A stretch of 64,000 nt of DNA from Flagellimonas zhangzhouensis (GTDB lineage Bacteria; Bacteroidota; Bacteroidia; Flavobacteriales; Flavobacteriaceae). Shown piece by piece: positions 52,426 through 61,624 of the stretch. Location: the NCBI RefSeq assembly GCF_900102925.1, contig NZ_FNKI01000006.1:45855-109854 (forward strand), read 5' to 3'. Numbering within the stretch: position 1 is the first letter of the stretch; every line of letters begins with the position of its first letter. A model generated the notes under the pieces. It did no database searches and had not been told where the DNA came from. It saw nothing but the letters and a program-made list of their open reading frames with translations. The position numbers and the translations under genes are program-made.

Positions 52426-52818
52426 ATGAAAATTGCTTACAAAAAAAGACAGTTGAATGTTAACCTAATCCTAGGTCTTGTATGGTTAATCTGGTTCTTT
52501 ATTGGCATCTTCACCAAGGAGGAGCCCAGTTGGATGGATTATGGTTGGATTTTTATTTCTCTCATGTATTTAGGACTTTATTTCTACCAAAAGAACTATA
52601 AATACATAAATATTGAAAATGGAATTATTAAGGTTAATGGTCCATTCGGAAAGAAAATGAGTCTGACCGAAATAAAACGCATCAAAAAATTTGCAGGTGA
52701 TTACATCCTAAAATCAGATAAGGAGGAATTGACAATCAACACACAAATAATCGACCCAGATTCGTTGGTTGATTTAAACACAGCATTGGAAAAATTAAAT
52801 GTAGAATGGATTAATTAA
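52426..52818 (+). CDS. Small membrane protein with PH-like C-terminal domain
   Basis: A 130-residue protein with two transmembrane helices (about residues 12-30 and 37-54) followed by a beta-rich cytoplasmic segment ([24 protein letters not shown]) that resembles bacterial PH-like domains. No function is known. It follows the esterase gene after 12 bases. Confidence 0.7.
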   Translation: MKIAYKKRQLNVNLILGLVWLIWFFIGIFTKEEPSWMDYGWIFISLMYLGLYFYQKNYKYINIENGIIKVNGPFGKKMSLTEIKRIKKFAGDYILKSDKEELTINTQIIDPDSLVDLNTALEKLNVEWIN

Positions 52819-52837
52819 TCTGTTTATTAAAAATACA

Positions 52838-53203
52838 ATGACTACAACACCTGAACACGATAAAAGAATTGCAGAAATGACTTTTTCCTCTGTCTACCCG
52901 CATTACATCACTAAAGTGGAGAAAAAAGGTAGAACCAAAGAAGAGTTGCTTCAGGTGATTGAATGGTTAACAGGGTTTGACGAGAAAAAACTTCAGGATT
53001 TAATTAATCAAAAAGTAACTTTCAAAGATTTTTTTTCCCAAGCTGACCTTAACTCAAATGCAAACCTTATAAAAGGTGTTATCTGCGGTTATCGCATAGA
53101 AGACATTGAAACGCCATTAACACAACAAGTGCGTTATTTAGATAAATTAGTAGACGAGTTGGCCAAAGGCAGAAAGATGGACAAGATTTTGAGAACAGCA
53201 TAA
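52838..53203 (+). CDS. DUF2200 protein
   Basis: A 121-residue soluble protein with [24 protein letters not shown] and [15 protein letters not shown], signatures of the DUF2200 family. The structural role is unknown. It lies 19 bases after the membrane-protein gene and ends one base from the convergent MFS gene. Confidence 0.85.
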   Translation: MTTTPEHDKRIAEMTFSSVYPHYITKVEKKGRTKEELLQVIEWLTGFDEKKLQDLINQKVTFKDFFSQADLNSNANLIKGVICGYRIEDIETPLTQQVRYLDKLVDELAKGRKMDKILRTA

Positions 53204-53204
53204 T

Positions 53205-54353
53205 CTACCTCCCCCTTCGATTCAAGAAAAAAGTAATCCCAAATATTAATAGGGCCAAAATTAGCAACAGAATAAAGCTATAATTCAAGGAAGCACTTTC
53301 CGCAATAAAACCAAGAATCACGGGGCCCATTAAAAAGCCGATATACCCTGATCCCGCAATAAAGGCTACCCCTTGGGATGAATCAACGCCCTTTACATTG
53401 CCACCAATGCGAAACAATTCAGGTACGATTACCGAAAACCCAAGACCATTCAAGGCAAATCCTGCAATGGTTACCAAAGTGTGCTGGGACAGTACCAAAA
53501 CATAACCCACAGTAGCTATAAGTGCTCCCAATCCCACAATTTTAATAGGACCTATCTTGGCACTTATGCCATCACCTAAAAATCTTCCCAAAGTCATAGT
53601 GGTTGAAAATGCCAAAAAACCAGCTCCTATCAACATTTCTGGAGCCATGGTCATTTCTTTGAGATAAAGGGCACTCCAGTCAATGATTGCACCTTCGCTG
53701 CCATAAGAAACAAAACCAATAATCCCCAATAACAACAAGGGTTTGAATAATTTAAAACTAAAAGGTTCCTTTTCAACAGGAGCAGCCACTACATTTATGT
53801 AGTGTTTCCTAAAATACAGGTTGATCAAAAACACCAAAACCACCGTAATACCCATGTGTAATACTGGGCTTCCAATAATAGGAATCAAAAAACTTCCAAG
53901 TCCTACCAAAATACCTCCTAAGCTAAAAAAGCCATGGGCTGCAGACATAAAGTTGACCTTATCTTCCTTTTCAATTTCAGTGACCAAGGTATTGATGGCA
54001 ATATCCGTAAAACCTGTTCCAGCACCAAAGAGGTACAAACCCAACATCAACATATAATAGTTGGGTGCCATCAATGGCAACATAGCAGCGAATGAAACCG
54101 CAATTACACTTATCCACGATGCTCTTCCGACACCTATCTTGTTGATGATCTTCGAAGCCATTGGAAAAATGGTAAAAACACCCAACGACAGACAAAATAG
54201 GGCAATGCCCAAATCTGCCTTATCTATCCCTAGTTTTTCCTTAACTGTGGGAATATAAATGGCCCATGTTCCAAACCAAATATTTACGCTGGTAAAAATC
54301 CAAGAAGGTGCAAAATACCTCGGGTTGGACAGAATGAGCAGGAGTGATTTCAT
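53205..54353 (-). CDS. MFS transporter
   Basis: A 382-residue transporter with about twelve helices in two halves (GTWAIYIPTVKEKLG near the N terminus, central loop at about 190-205). The sequence resembles small sugar or drug efflux-type MFS members. It starts 17 bases after kynU on the same strand, so it probably exports or imports a kynurenine-pathway compound. The substrate is not decided by sequence. Confidence 0.85.
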   Translation of the reverse strand: MKSLLLILSNPRYFAPSWIFTSVNIWFGTWAIYIPTVKEKLGIDKADLGIALFCLSLGVFTIFPMASKIINKIGVGRASWISVIAVSFAAMLPLMAPNYYMLMLGLYLFGAGTGFTDIAINTLVTEIEKEDKVNFMSAAHGFFSLGGILVGLGSFLIPIIGSPVLHMGITVVLVFLINLYFRKHYINVVAAPVEKEPFSFKLFKPLLLLGIIGFVSYGSEGAIIDWSALYLKEMTMAPEMLIGAGFLAFSTTMTLGRFLGDGISAKIGPIKIVGLGALIATVGYVLVLSQHTLVTIAGFALNGLGFSVIVPELFRIGGNVKGVDSSQGVAFIAGSGYIGFLMGPVILGFIAESASLNYSFILLLILALLIFGITFFLNRRGR

Positions 54354-54370
54354 TTAAAGTTTAGGTGAGG

Positions 54371-55639
54371 TTATTTAGTAAGTATACCCTGTTTTAAAAT
54401 TTGTCCAAAGTTATACATATCCTCATATGAGCAATACAGTGGAGCTGGTGCCAAACGAATTACGTTGGGCTCCCTCCAATCGGTAATCACTCCGTTCTTC
54501 ATTAAATAATCGAACAAAGAGCGCCCTTCCCCGTGTAAAAACACCGAAAGTTGACATCCTCTTGCTTCTGGAGTTATAATTTCGAAGGTACTGTCCACCT
54601 CTTTGTCAATTTCATGAAGTACAAATTCCAAATAAGCTACAATTTTATCCCGTTTTTCAATCAAGGTCCCCATGCCCACTTCATCAAAAATTTCCAATGA
54701 GGCCAAATACGGCGCTAACGAAAGTATAGGTGGATTGCTCAGTTGCCAAGCATCTGCTGTTTCGGTCGGGTCGAACTCAGGTTTCATTAAAAATCGGGTT
54801 TCCTTCTTGGTGCCCCACCATCCTTCAAAACGAGGAATATCCTCTTTTCCCAAATGTCTTTCGTGCACAAAAACACCCGATGCGTTTCCAGGGCCACTGT
54901 TCATATATTTATAGCTGCACCATGCGCCAAAATCTGCATCCCAATCGTGAAGTTTTAATTCAATATTTCCTGCTCCATGAGCCAAATCCCACCCCACAAA
55001 AGCACCTTGGGCTTTTCCTGCTTTGGTGATTGCTTCCATATCCAACACTTGACCATTGTAATAGTTTACACCTCCCATGAGTACCAAAGCCAATTCATCA
55101 CCAACTTCTTCAATGGTTTGTAAAATGTCTTCGGTATACCATGCATGTTCACCGTCTCGTTTTTTCACCTCAACAATGGCTTTGGATGGGTCAAATCCAT
55201 GAAAACGGGCCTGACTTTGCAACATATATTGATCGGAAGGAAAAGCCTTTTCTTCACAAATGATCTTGAATCGTTTTTCGGAAGGGCGATAAAAGGAAAC
55301 CATCAACAAATGAAGATTAACCGTTAAGGTATTCATCACTGTAACCTCTTCAGGTTTTGCACCTACAACCTTACCGAGACCTTCGGCCAATCGCTCATGG
55401 TAATCCCACCAAGGTTTATCGGCATAAAAATGTCCTTCTACAGCCAGTTCCCGCCAATCCTTCATTACCTCATCCACATATTTTTGGGAGCGTTTGGGTT
55501 GAAGTCCGAGTGAATTGCCCGTAAAGTAAATCACATCTTTTCCATTGACTTGCGGAAAGTGAAATTCGTTTCGGTATTGGGAAAGTTTATCTTGGGCATC
55601 TAGTTGCTTTGCAAACTCGAGCGTATTTTTAAATGACAT
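54371..55639 (-). CDS. kynU: Kynureninase
   Basis: A 422-residue PLP enzyme that cleaves kynurenine or 3-hydroxykynurenine to anthranilate compounds and alanine. YFTGNSLGLQPKRSQKYV at the N terminus, AFVGWDLAHGAGNIELKLHDW, WCSYKYMNSGPGNASG with the PLP Lys, and RGCQLSVFLHG are typical. It has its own promoter (55657-55664). kmo, the preceding step, lies 12 kb upstream on the same strand. Confidence 0.95.
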   Translation of the reverse strand: MSFKNTLEFAKQLDAQDKLSQYRNEFHFPQVNGKDVIYFTGNSLGLQPKRSQKYVDEVMKDWRELAVEGHFYADKPWWDYHERLAEGLGKVVGAKPEEVTVMNTLTVNLHLLMVSFYRPSEKRFKIICEEKAFPSDQYMLQSQARFHGFDPSKAIVEVKKRDGEHAWYTEDILQTIEEVGDELALVLMGGVNYYNGQVLDMEAITKAGKAQGAFVGWDLAHGAGNIELKLHDWDADFGAWCSYKYMNSGPGNASGVFVHERHLGKEDIPRFEGWWGTKKETRFLMKPEFDPTETADAWQLSNPPILSLAPYLASLEIFDEVGMGTLIEKRDKIVAYLEFVLHEIDKEVDSTFEIITPEARGCQLSVFLHGEGRSLFDYLMKNGVITDWREPNVIRLAPAPLYCSYEDMYNFGQILKQGILTK

Positions 55640-55656
55640 AGAATTTTATTTATCTT

Positions 55657-55664
55657 CAAAAATA
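55657..55664 (-). promoter_or_regulatory. -7 promoter element TATTTTTG for kynU
   Basis: Exact TAnnTTTG match on the minus strand ending 17 bases before the kynU ATG. Confidence 0.65.
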
Positions 55665-55694
55665 CAACTTGTACCTGTAATCCTAAGTACCAAA

Positions 55695-56159
55695 TTATGT
55701 CAATCGCATCTCGACCATATGCTTTTTAAAACCTACTTTTTCGTAGGCCTTAATGGCTGGTATATTATCACAATACACGGTCAATCGGATTTCTTTAAGG
55801 CCTTTATCATATGCCCAATCTTTTAGAAAGTCGATAATCAAGGCATTGAGGCCTTGACCCCGAAACGCTTCATCGGTATACATAAATCCGAAGTAAGCAT
55901 AATCTTCGTGATCTAAATAATGACGAGCCTTTTTTACCAAGGCAAAACCTGAAGCCACCACTTTGCCATCGACTTCTGCAACTGCCACACAAGATTCCTC
56001 ATCTTGAATCAAGGCCTCCAGATCGTAATAGTTTACAGGTCCTTTTTGGATGGTCGGATCAAAAGGGCGTTCTGCAGTGACCACACCTTGTTCGTATTGC
56101 AATAGAATGGGTAGGTCTTTCAAATTGGCGCTTCGAACTTGGATTTTGGGAGTTTCCAT
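55695..56159 (-). CDS. GNAT-family acetyltransferase
   Basis: A 154-residue acetyltransferase: YAYFGFMYTDEAFRGQGLNALII has the acetyl-CoA-binding R-G-Q-G-L pattern, and IPAIKAYEKVGFKKHMVEM is the C-terminal motif. The substrate is unknown. The open frame runs back to 56183; METPKIQVRSANLKD is taken as start because it opens the fold. Confidence 0.85.
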   Translation of the reverse strand: METPKIQVRSANLKDLPILLQYEQGVVTAERPFDPTIQKGPVNYYDLEALIQDEESCVAVAEVDGKVVASGFALVKKARHYLDHEDYAYFGFMYTDEAFRGQGLNALIIDFLKDWAYDKGLKEIRLTVYCDNIPAIKAYEKVGFKKHMVEMRLT

Positions 56160-56203
56160 AAGATTCAGTTGGTTAATGAGCAAGACAATGTAGTTCTTTT
56201 CTA

Positions 56204-56211
56204 TATTTTTG
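56204..56211 (+). promoter_or_regulatory. -7 promoter element TATTTTTG for the O-methyltransferase gene
   Basis: Exact TAnnTTTG match ending 13 bases before the ATG at 56225. Confidence 0.6.
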
Positions 56212-56224
56212 CGAAAATTTACGC

Positions 56225-56866
56225 ATGCATTTCCTTTCTAACTTATTGGAAAATTACATCGCCAATAATTCCCAAGCAGAGCCAACTTTGCTCACGGAAC
56301 TCACACGGGAAACCCACCTAAAGGTGGTACAGCCCAGAATGATCACAGGGCATTTTCAAGGTCGGGTTTTGAGCATGCTTTCCAAGCTGATTTCTCCCAA
56401 ATATATTTTGGAAATAGGCACCTACACTGGCTATTCTGCGCTTTGTTTGGCAGAAGGGCTTCAGAAGGATGGAGAACTACACACCATTGAAGTAAACGAG
56501 GAACTTCATCAATTGCAGCGTAAATATTTTGACAAAAGTGCTTACGGAAATCAAATCGTGCAACATACAGGTGATGCTTTGGAGGTAATCCCTTCTTTGG
56601 ATTTTACTTTTGACTTGGTTTTTATTGATGCGCAAAAAGTCAATTACGATGCTTATTTTGAGGCGGTGATCCAAAAAACAAAACCAGGCAGTGTAATTCT
56701 TTCCGATAATGTGCTTTGGTCTGGAAAAGTGGTAGAACCTTTGGACAAATCAGATAAAGCTACAGCTGCTTTGCTCGCCTACAATGAAAAATTAAGTAGA
56801 GACCCTCGTGCAGAAACGGTGCTCCTTCCGATTAGGGATGGCTTAACGCTAAGTCGGGTGCTATAA
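56225..56866 (+). CDS. Class I SAM-dependent O-methyltransferase (COMT-like)
   Basis: A 213-residue methyltransferase with EIGTYTGYSALCLAEGL (SAM loop), LVFIDAQKVNYDAYFE with the metal-binding Asp and Asn region, and DNVLWSGKV. It matches the divalent-metal catechol O-methyltransferase type. The substrate is unknown. The 3' end overlaps the convergent PAP2 gene by 35 bases. Confidence 0.9.
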   Translation: MHFLSNLLENYIANNSQAEPTLLTELTRETHLKVVQPRMITGHFQGRVLSMLSKLISPKYILEIGTYTGYSALCLAEGLQKDGELHTIEVNEELHQLQRKYFDKSAYGNQIVQHTGDALEVIPSLDFTFDLVFIDAQKVNYDAYFEAVIQKTKPGSVILSDNVLWSGKVVEPLDKSDKATAALLAYNEKLSRDPRAETVLLPIRDGLTLSRVL

Positions 56867-57404
56867 ACTTTCGATAAAGCCAATAGAACAACAATCCTGA
56901 TAAAATTCCGACGATAGCTCCCACAATAATATCTATAGGAAAATGTACGCCCACATAAATGCGGCTCATGGCAAATAGTATGGGCCAAATAAAAAACAGG
57001 ATACTCCACTTTACTTTTTCCTTAAGGAAAAGAAAAACGATCACCGTAATAGAAAATGAGCTGGAAGCATGTCCAGAGAAAAAGCTGTAATCTGTCGGGC
57101 TTTTTAAGATTCTGATCAGGGTGTTTATCTCTTCGGTATTGTTAGGGCGTAATCGGGCCACAGAAACCTTGGTCCAATGGGTGATGGCTGTAATAAATAC
57201 TATCAAACCCAAAACCATCAAAAATTTATATAAAGCTTCCTTTCTTGAAAATTTTAGATAAAATAGAACCAGAAAAAGAATAAAAAGGGGAATCCAAGTG
57301 GTTATATTGGTCACGGTAGCCCAAAAGCCGTCGTATTTTTCAATGCCCAAACCGTTTAGGTACACAAACGTATCCCTATCCCATTTGAGCAATTTTTCCA
57401 ACAT
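56832..57404 (-). CDS. PAP2-family membrane phosphatase
   Basis: A 190-residue protein with about six transmembrane helices and the three phosphatase motifs KVSVARLRPN, FFSGHASS and SRIYVGVHFPID. The family acts on phosphatidate, undecaprenyl diphosphate or phosphatidylglycerophosphate. It starts five bases after tatA on the same strand, so they are likely cotranscribed. The 3' end overlaps the O-methyltransferase gene. Confidence 0.9.
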   Translation of the reverse strand: MLEKLLKWDRDTFVYLNGLGIEKYDGFWATVTNITTWIPLFILFLVLFYLKFSRKEALYKFLMVLGLIVFITAITHWTKVSVARLRPNNTEEINTLIRILKSPTDYSFFSGHASSSFSITVIVFLFLKEKVKWSILFFIWPILFAMSRIYVGVHFPIDIIVGAIVGILSGLLFYWLYRKFIAPDLALSHP

Positions 57405-57409
57405 TGGAA

Positions 57410-57682
57410 TTATTTATTAAGATCTCGCTTGATGGAGCCGGTTACTTCGTCCATGTTCTTTTTCACGTCACTGATCTCCTTTCGGATATCTTTGGTGAAA
57501 TCAGTATCGATATCAGCACTATTTTGGATTTCGCGCTTAATATCGTCCGTTGCGTCCTTAAGTTGACGCATACCTTTACCCAATCCTTTGGCTATTCCCG
57601 GAATCTTATCCGCACCAAACACCATCACCACTATAAATAGGATGAAAAAAATCTCCGCTCCGCTAATGAATAGAAAATACAT
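57410..57682 (-). CDS. tatA: Sec-independent translocase protein TatA/TatB homologue
   Basis: A 90-residue protein with a short N-terminal helix (MYFLFISGAEIFFILFIVVM), the FGADKIPGIAKGLGKGMRQ hinge and amphipathic helix, and an acidic/basic tail. It belongs to the Tat protein-export pathway. The twin-arginine-like leader of the GH109 gene is one possible client. The open frame upstream (57712) lies in the promoter region, so 57682 is chosen; an exact TAnnTTTG four bases before the ATG is probably chance. Confidence 0.9.
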   Translation of the reverse strand: MYFLFISGAEIFFILFIVVMVFGADKIPGIAKGLGKGMRQLKDATDDIKREIQNSADIDTDFTKDIRKEISDVKKNMDEVTGSIKRDLNK

Positions 57683-57714
57683 AGAACAAATATAATCAGA
57701 ACTTGGTAGCAAAA

Positions 57715-57743
57715 TAAAAAAAGCCCCGTGAAATCACGAGGCT
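57715..57743 (-). terminator. Intrinsic terminator after the M1 peptidase gene
   Basis: Read on the minus strand, AGCC/GGCT and CGTGA/TCACG form a stem with one mismatch and a short loop, followed by seven T. It separates the M1 peptidase unit from tatA. Confidence 0.85.
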
Positions 57744-57763
57744 CTTTAACACTGTTTTTGTTA

Positions 57764-60076
57764 TTATTCTCCTTTGATGTTTTCTTTAAACTGATCAAAG
57801 TCTGATTTCTCTTCTTTCTTAGGCCAAGAATTGTTTGTCGTGTCGATATCGGCTGTTTCCAACTTAGGATCCACTACGATTCCAACCAATTCTTTTTCTG
57901 AAGAAATAACTCTTTTAACCTCGGTGTCATTCTTTCTCCAAATCTCTGGTGGATAGGTAATGCTCTGGGTAGTTCCATCGGCGTACGTATATTCAACAAT
58001 CAATGGCATTGGAATTCCTCCTGGTTTGTCAAAAGTGATTTCGTAGAAGAATTTTGGCTCCTTAACCTGAGCTCTTTCAGCTTCGGTCATGTTGTCCATC
58101 ATAAACTCTTTCAAGTTTTGTGATGTTTCTGATGGAGACTTTCCTTTCAATTCAGGCTCAAAATCTTCACTATCTTCTTCGGCCAAGTATACCAATGGTA
58201 CAAGATCCGCTTCCGTAAGGTTTCTATCTGCCATGTATTTTTTCATTTCGGCAGTAGGTTTATTGGTTACGTAGTATTTTTTAACATCTTTAACGCCTAT
58301 ATCAACATAATCTGTGGTGTAGAACCATCCTCTCCAGTACCAATCCAAATCCACAGCGGAAGCGTCTTCCATGGTACGGAAGAAATCTTCTGGGGTTGGG
58401 TGCTTGAACATCCAACGTTGCGCATAGGTTTTAAATGCATGGTCGAACAATTCCTTGCCCATCACAGTTTCTCTCAAAATGTTCAATGCAGTTGCAGGTT
58501 TAGCGTATGCATTTGGTCCCAATTGATACACGTTTTCTGGGTTGGACATAATTGGTGAAATATAACTTTGATCACCTGCCATATAAGGAACGATCTTGGC
58601 TGGGTCTCCCCTTCTTGAAGGATATTTTTCATTTGGAGCAATTACTGAAGGATTGTTCTCTCCGAAAGCCTGCTCTGCCAAATATTGCATAAAAGTATCC
58701 AAACCTTCATCCATCCATCCCCACTGACGCTCGTCTGAGTTTACGATCATTGGGAAGAAGTTGTGCCCTACTTCGTGGATGATCACACTGATCATTCCAT
58801 ATTTTACTCTATCGGAATAAGTTCCATCCTCGTTTGGACGGCCATAGTTCCAGCAGATCATTGGATACTCCATCCCTTGGTTTTTCGCATGAACGGAAAT
58901 CGCTTTGTGGTATGGGTAATCAAAAGTGTGCTCTGAATAAGTTACCAAGGTCTGGGCAACTGCTTTGGTAGACATTTCTTCCCAAAGTGGGTTACCTTCT
59001 TTTGGATAAAGGGAAACCGCCATTACATCTCTATTTCCGAGTTTAACGGCCTGCATGTCCCAAATAAATTTTCTTGAAGATGCAAATGCAAAGTCACGAA
59101 CGTTTGTAGCTTTTAACTTCCAAGTCTTGGTATCGGTTGAGAAACCTTTTTCAGCAGCTTCTGCTTCTTCTTGTGATACAATGATCACTGGCTTGTCATA
59201 CGACTTTTTGGCAGCCTTGTAACGCTTCATCATTTCTTTGGAGAAAACCTCATCGCGGTTTTGCAATTCTCCTGTACCATCCAAAATGTGATCGGCAGGT
59301 ACTGTAATGCTTACATCATAGTTACCAAAGGTAAGGGCGAACTCACCGCTACCCCAGAACTGGTGGTTTTGCCATCCTTCTACATCGCTGTAAACTGCCA
59401 TTCTTGGAAAAAACTGTGCAATTACATAAGCACGGTTTCCGTCCTCAGGGAAATACTCATATCCTGAACGCGCTCTATTTACCGTGTGATCAGGAATATT
59501 GTACCACCACTTAACTGAAAAAGATAGTTTTTCCCCACTTTTTAATGGCTCAGGAATGTTTACACGCATCATTGTTTGGTTGATGGTGTAAGACAACGGC
59601 TTTCCACTGGCATCGGTCACAGCTTCAATATTGAAACCTCCATCGAAAGGCTCATTGATATAAGTCTCTGCAAAATTTCCCGCAGTATATGCCATGTTCA
59701 CCCCGTCTCCATTTCTCAAAGGAGATTTAGAATCCTTGGCACGCACGTTTTGGTCCAACTGCACCCACAAAAACTCTAAATCGTCAGGTGAATTATTGTG
59801 ATAGGTGATGGTTTCCTCACCGTTGATTTTGGCATTTTTATCATCCAACTGAATATCCATTACATAGTCGGCCTGCTGTTGGTAATAATCTGGTCCAGGA
59901 GCACCAGAAGCTGACCTATAGGTATTTGGAGTTGAGAATTCCTCGTACAATTGTTTGAACTTACTTTGGTTGTAATGACCCGGCTCCCGCTCCTTTACTT
60001 CGCCCTCTTCTTGCGCCATAAGCATGGCACCGAAAAGAAACAAAACGGAAGCAACATAATACTTGACTTTGTTCAT
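57764..60076 (-). CDS. M1-family metallopeptidase
   Basis: A 770-residue exported aminopeptidase-like protein with a signal peptide (ending AMLMAQE) and the zinc site HEVGH (434-438), with third ligand Glu457 in WMDEGLDTF (18 residues between). It carries a typical N-terminal beta domain (MDIQLDDKNAKINGEETITYHNN). Members of this Bacteroidota group are often cell-surface enzymes. The C-terminal extension beyond about residue 640 is rich in charge. It forms a unit with the DUF6702 gene upstream. Confidence 0.9.
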   Translation of the reverse strand: MNKVKYYVASVLFLFGAMLMAQEEGEVKEREPGHYNQSKFKQLYEEFSTPNTYRSASGAPGPDYYQQQADYVMDIQLDDKNAKINGEETITYHNNSPDDLEFLWVQLDQNVRAKDSKSPLRNGDGVNMAYTAGNFAETYINEPFDGGFNIEAVTDASGKPLSYTINQTMMRVNIPEPLKSGEKLSFSVKWWYNIPDHTVNRARSGYEYFPEDGNRAYVIAQFFPRMAVYSDVEGWQNHQFWGSGEFALTFGNYDVSITVPADHILDGTGELQNRDEVFSKEMMKRYKAAKKSYDKPVIIVSQEEAEAAEKGFSTDTKTWKLKATNVRDFAFASSRKFIWDMQAVKLGNRDVMAVSLYPKEGNPLWEEMSTKAVAQTLVTYSEHTFDYPYHKAISVHAKNQGMEYPMICWNYGRPNEDGTYSDRVKYGMISVIIHEVGHNFFPMIVNSDERQWGWMDEGLDTFMQYLAEQAFGENNPSVIAPNEKYPSRRGDPAKIVPYMAGDQSYISPIMSNPENVYQLGPNAYAKPATALNILRETVMGKELFDHAFKTYAQRWMFKHPTPEDFFRTMEDASAVDLDWYWRGWFYTTDYVDIGVKDVKKYYVTNKPTAEMKKYMADRNLTEADLVPLVYLAEEDSEDFEPELKGKSPSETSQNLKEFMMDNMTEAERAQVKEPKFFYEITFDKPGGIPMPLIVEYTYADGTTQSITYPPEIWRKNDTEVKRVISSEKELVGIVVDPKLETADIDTTNNSWPKKEEKSDFDQFKENIKGE

Positions 60077-60138
60077 TTTTTTATCTGATTTATATAAGGG
60101 TGTAAAATACTATATTTAAACTAAATGTTAAAAGAGGG

Positions 60139-60657
60139 TTATAAGTTTAACATTCCTTTATTGTCGCTCTTGATCAATACGAAGCTTTTTTTGTTCCCAT
60201 TCCATTTCACGTGCACCAAATTCTTCTGTTCATCGAACATATCGGTTAGAATTTCATTTTGAATTGTTAAGGTCTTGACTTCGGGTAGTTTAATGTTTGG
60301 GATTTCCAAATAGCAAATCACTACATCGGCATCATATTTTTTGCCCAAAAAATTGTACGCAACTGGCTGACCGTTAATCTCGATGATAAATTTTGTATTG
60401 AAATATTTTTTGATATAATCATCGGCAATCTTAGATTCATCTGCGGTGGCCAAATTGGATTTTATGCCATATCGTTCTTCCAAAAGATCATCTAAATCAT
60501 CGATAAAAATACGACTGGTGATTTGAAAGGCTTCGTCCTTTTCGGAGTATACCATATTGGTAACACTTACATAAAATTTATGGAGATTGGTAAAGGATAG
60601 AAATAATAGCATTGCCATAGGCAACAAGAGCCATTTTGCATTTTTTCTTTTCAACAT
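60139..60657 (-). CDS. DUF6702 exported protein
   Basis: A 172-residue protein with an N-terminal membrane segment (LLLPMAMLLFLSFTNLHKFY) and a domain beginning VTNMVYSEKDEAFQITSRIFIDDLDDLLEERYG, the DUF6702 pattern as I know it. Function unknown. It precedes the M1 peptidase gene (62-base gap) and has its own promoter. Confidence 0.85.
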   Translation of the reverse strand: MLKRKNAKWLLLPMAMLLFLSFTNLHKFYVSVTNMVYSEKDEAFQITSRIFIDDLDDLLEERYGIKSNLATADESKIADDYIKKYFNTKFIIEINGQPVAYNFLGKKYDADVVICYLEIPNIKLPEVKTLTIQNEILTDMFDEQKNLVHVKWNGNKKSFVLIKSDNKGMLNL

Positions 60658-60722
60658 ATGCCATAAGACTTTATAGGTTCTACAATGTTACTGTTTTAAA
60701 CATGTTTCTGCAATTTACCTGC

Positions 60723-60730
60723 CAAAGTTA
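60723..60730 (-). promoter_or_regulatory. -7 promoter element TAACTTTG for DUF6702-M1
   Basis: Exact TAnnTTTG match on the minus strand, 65 bases from the DUF6702 start, implying a leader of about 60 bases. Confidence 0.5.
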
Positions 60731-60781
60731 TTTTTAGATATTAGTATTGAGATATGAGATACTAGATAACTGACCTCTCAC

Positions 60782-60830
60782 TACTCAATACTCAATACTG
60801 ATTACTGATTACTGATTACTGATTACTAAC
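60782..60830. repeat. Heptamer tandem array
   Basis: Seven uninterrupted 7-base units: TACTCAA twice, TACTGAT four times, TACTAAC once. The array ends two bases before the stop of the 60833-61624 gene and is not in any reading frame of a gene. It is a candidate slippage locus. Confidence 0.85.
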
Positions 60831-60832
60831 TA

Positions 60833-61624
60833 CTACTCTATTCCATTATTTTCTCGATAGGCCCTACTCTTCTCTACCATAACACCCCAAATTCTCAATT
60901 TGTCCTGGGAACTTATGGCTGCCTGAAAACCCTCATCTACCTCACAGAAATACATAAAATCATCAATTTTATTGGCAGGTATCTTCAAAGTGGACACAAA
61001 AAGTGAATCAGCATAATAACCTTGCACCCTTTGGGTGTCAGCATAGGTTTTATCTACCTTCACCCTATTCTTGAGCATTTTGGTTCGCCCAGTTATGGCA
61101 TTGATAATGGGATCAATAGGTGGACTTAAAATCATACCTACATTAAATTTCCCTCCTGTTGCAGTTTGCAATTTTCGTTCACTTTGGGTTATGATTCGTT
61201 GTTTGGCATTGGGCAAGCCCAACGATTCGGCGGTAACCACTCCTCCAGATTCCACACGGTTCACATCTTGTGATAAGTCACCCGATAAATTATAAGGCCT
61301 CACCACTACCTCCTGTAATTGGTTTACAAATTCTTGAAGTGGAACCTCAACAAAACTGGTATTGTACAGAACTTCAGTAACGGGGAGTACCTTTTTTAGG
61401 AAATGAACTGCAGAAAACACCAAGGTGTCATTTACTCGAACATTAATATTAAAATTCCCATCCAAATCGGTAATAACAGCTTGTTCTGTAGTGATGTTTT
61501 GTACCACTACCCCGACCACATCCTTATCGATGCTTGTTACCCTTCCCTGCAGTAACTTTTCTCCATTTTGGGCCAAAGCACAATGGGCCAAAAAAAGAAA
61601 AAAAGGAAGGATTAATTTTTTCAT
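60833..61624 (-). CDS. CarboxypepD_reg-like domain protein A
   Basis: A 263-residue exported protein (signal ending HCALAQ) with an N-terminal carboxypeptidase-regulatory-like domain (GRVTSIDKDVVGVVVQNITTEQ, then TDLDGNFNINVRVNDTLVFSAVHF), as found at the N terminus of SusC-type TonB receptors, followed by about 150 residues of uncertain fold. No beta-barrel is present, so it is not a receptor. It is paralogous to the upstream gene, with which it shares one base (TAATG). Confidence 0.82.
   Translation of the reverse strand: MKKLILPFFLFLAHCALAQNGEKLLQGRVTSIDKDVVGVVVQNITTEQAVITDLDGNFNINVRVNDTLVFSAVHFLKKVLPVTEVLYNTSFVEVPLQEFVNQLQEVVVRPYNLSGDLSQDVNRVESGGVVTAESLGLPNAKQRIITQSERKLQTATGGKFNVGMILSPPIDPIINAITGRTKMLKNRVKVDKTYADTQRVQGYYADSLFVSTLKIPANKIDDFMYFCEVDEGFQAAISSQDKLRIWGVMVEKSRAYRENNGIE

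Noticed and set aside
57687..57694. TATATTTG on the minus strand just before tatA
   Set aside because: It matches the -7 consensus, but lies only four bases from the ATG, leaving no room for a leader; I treat it as chance.
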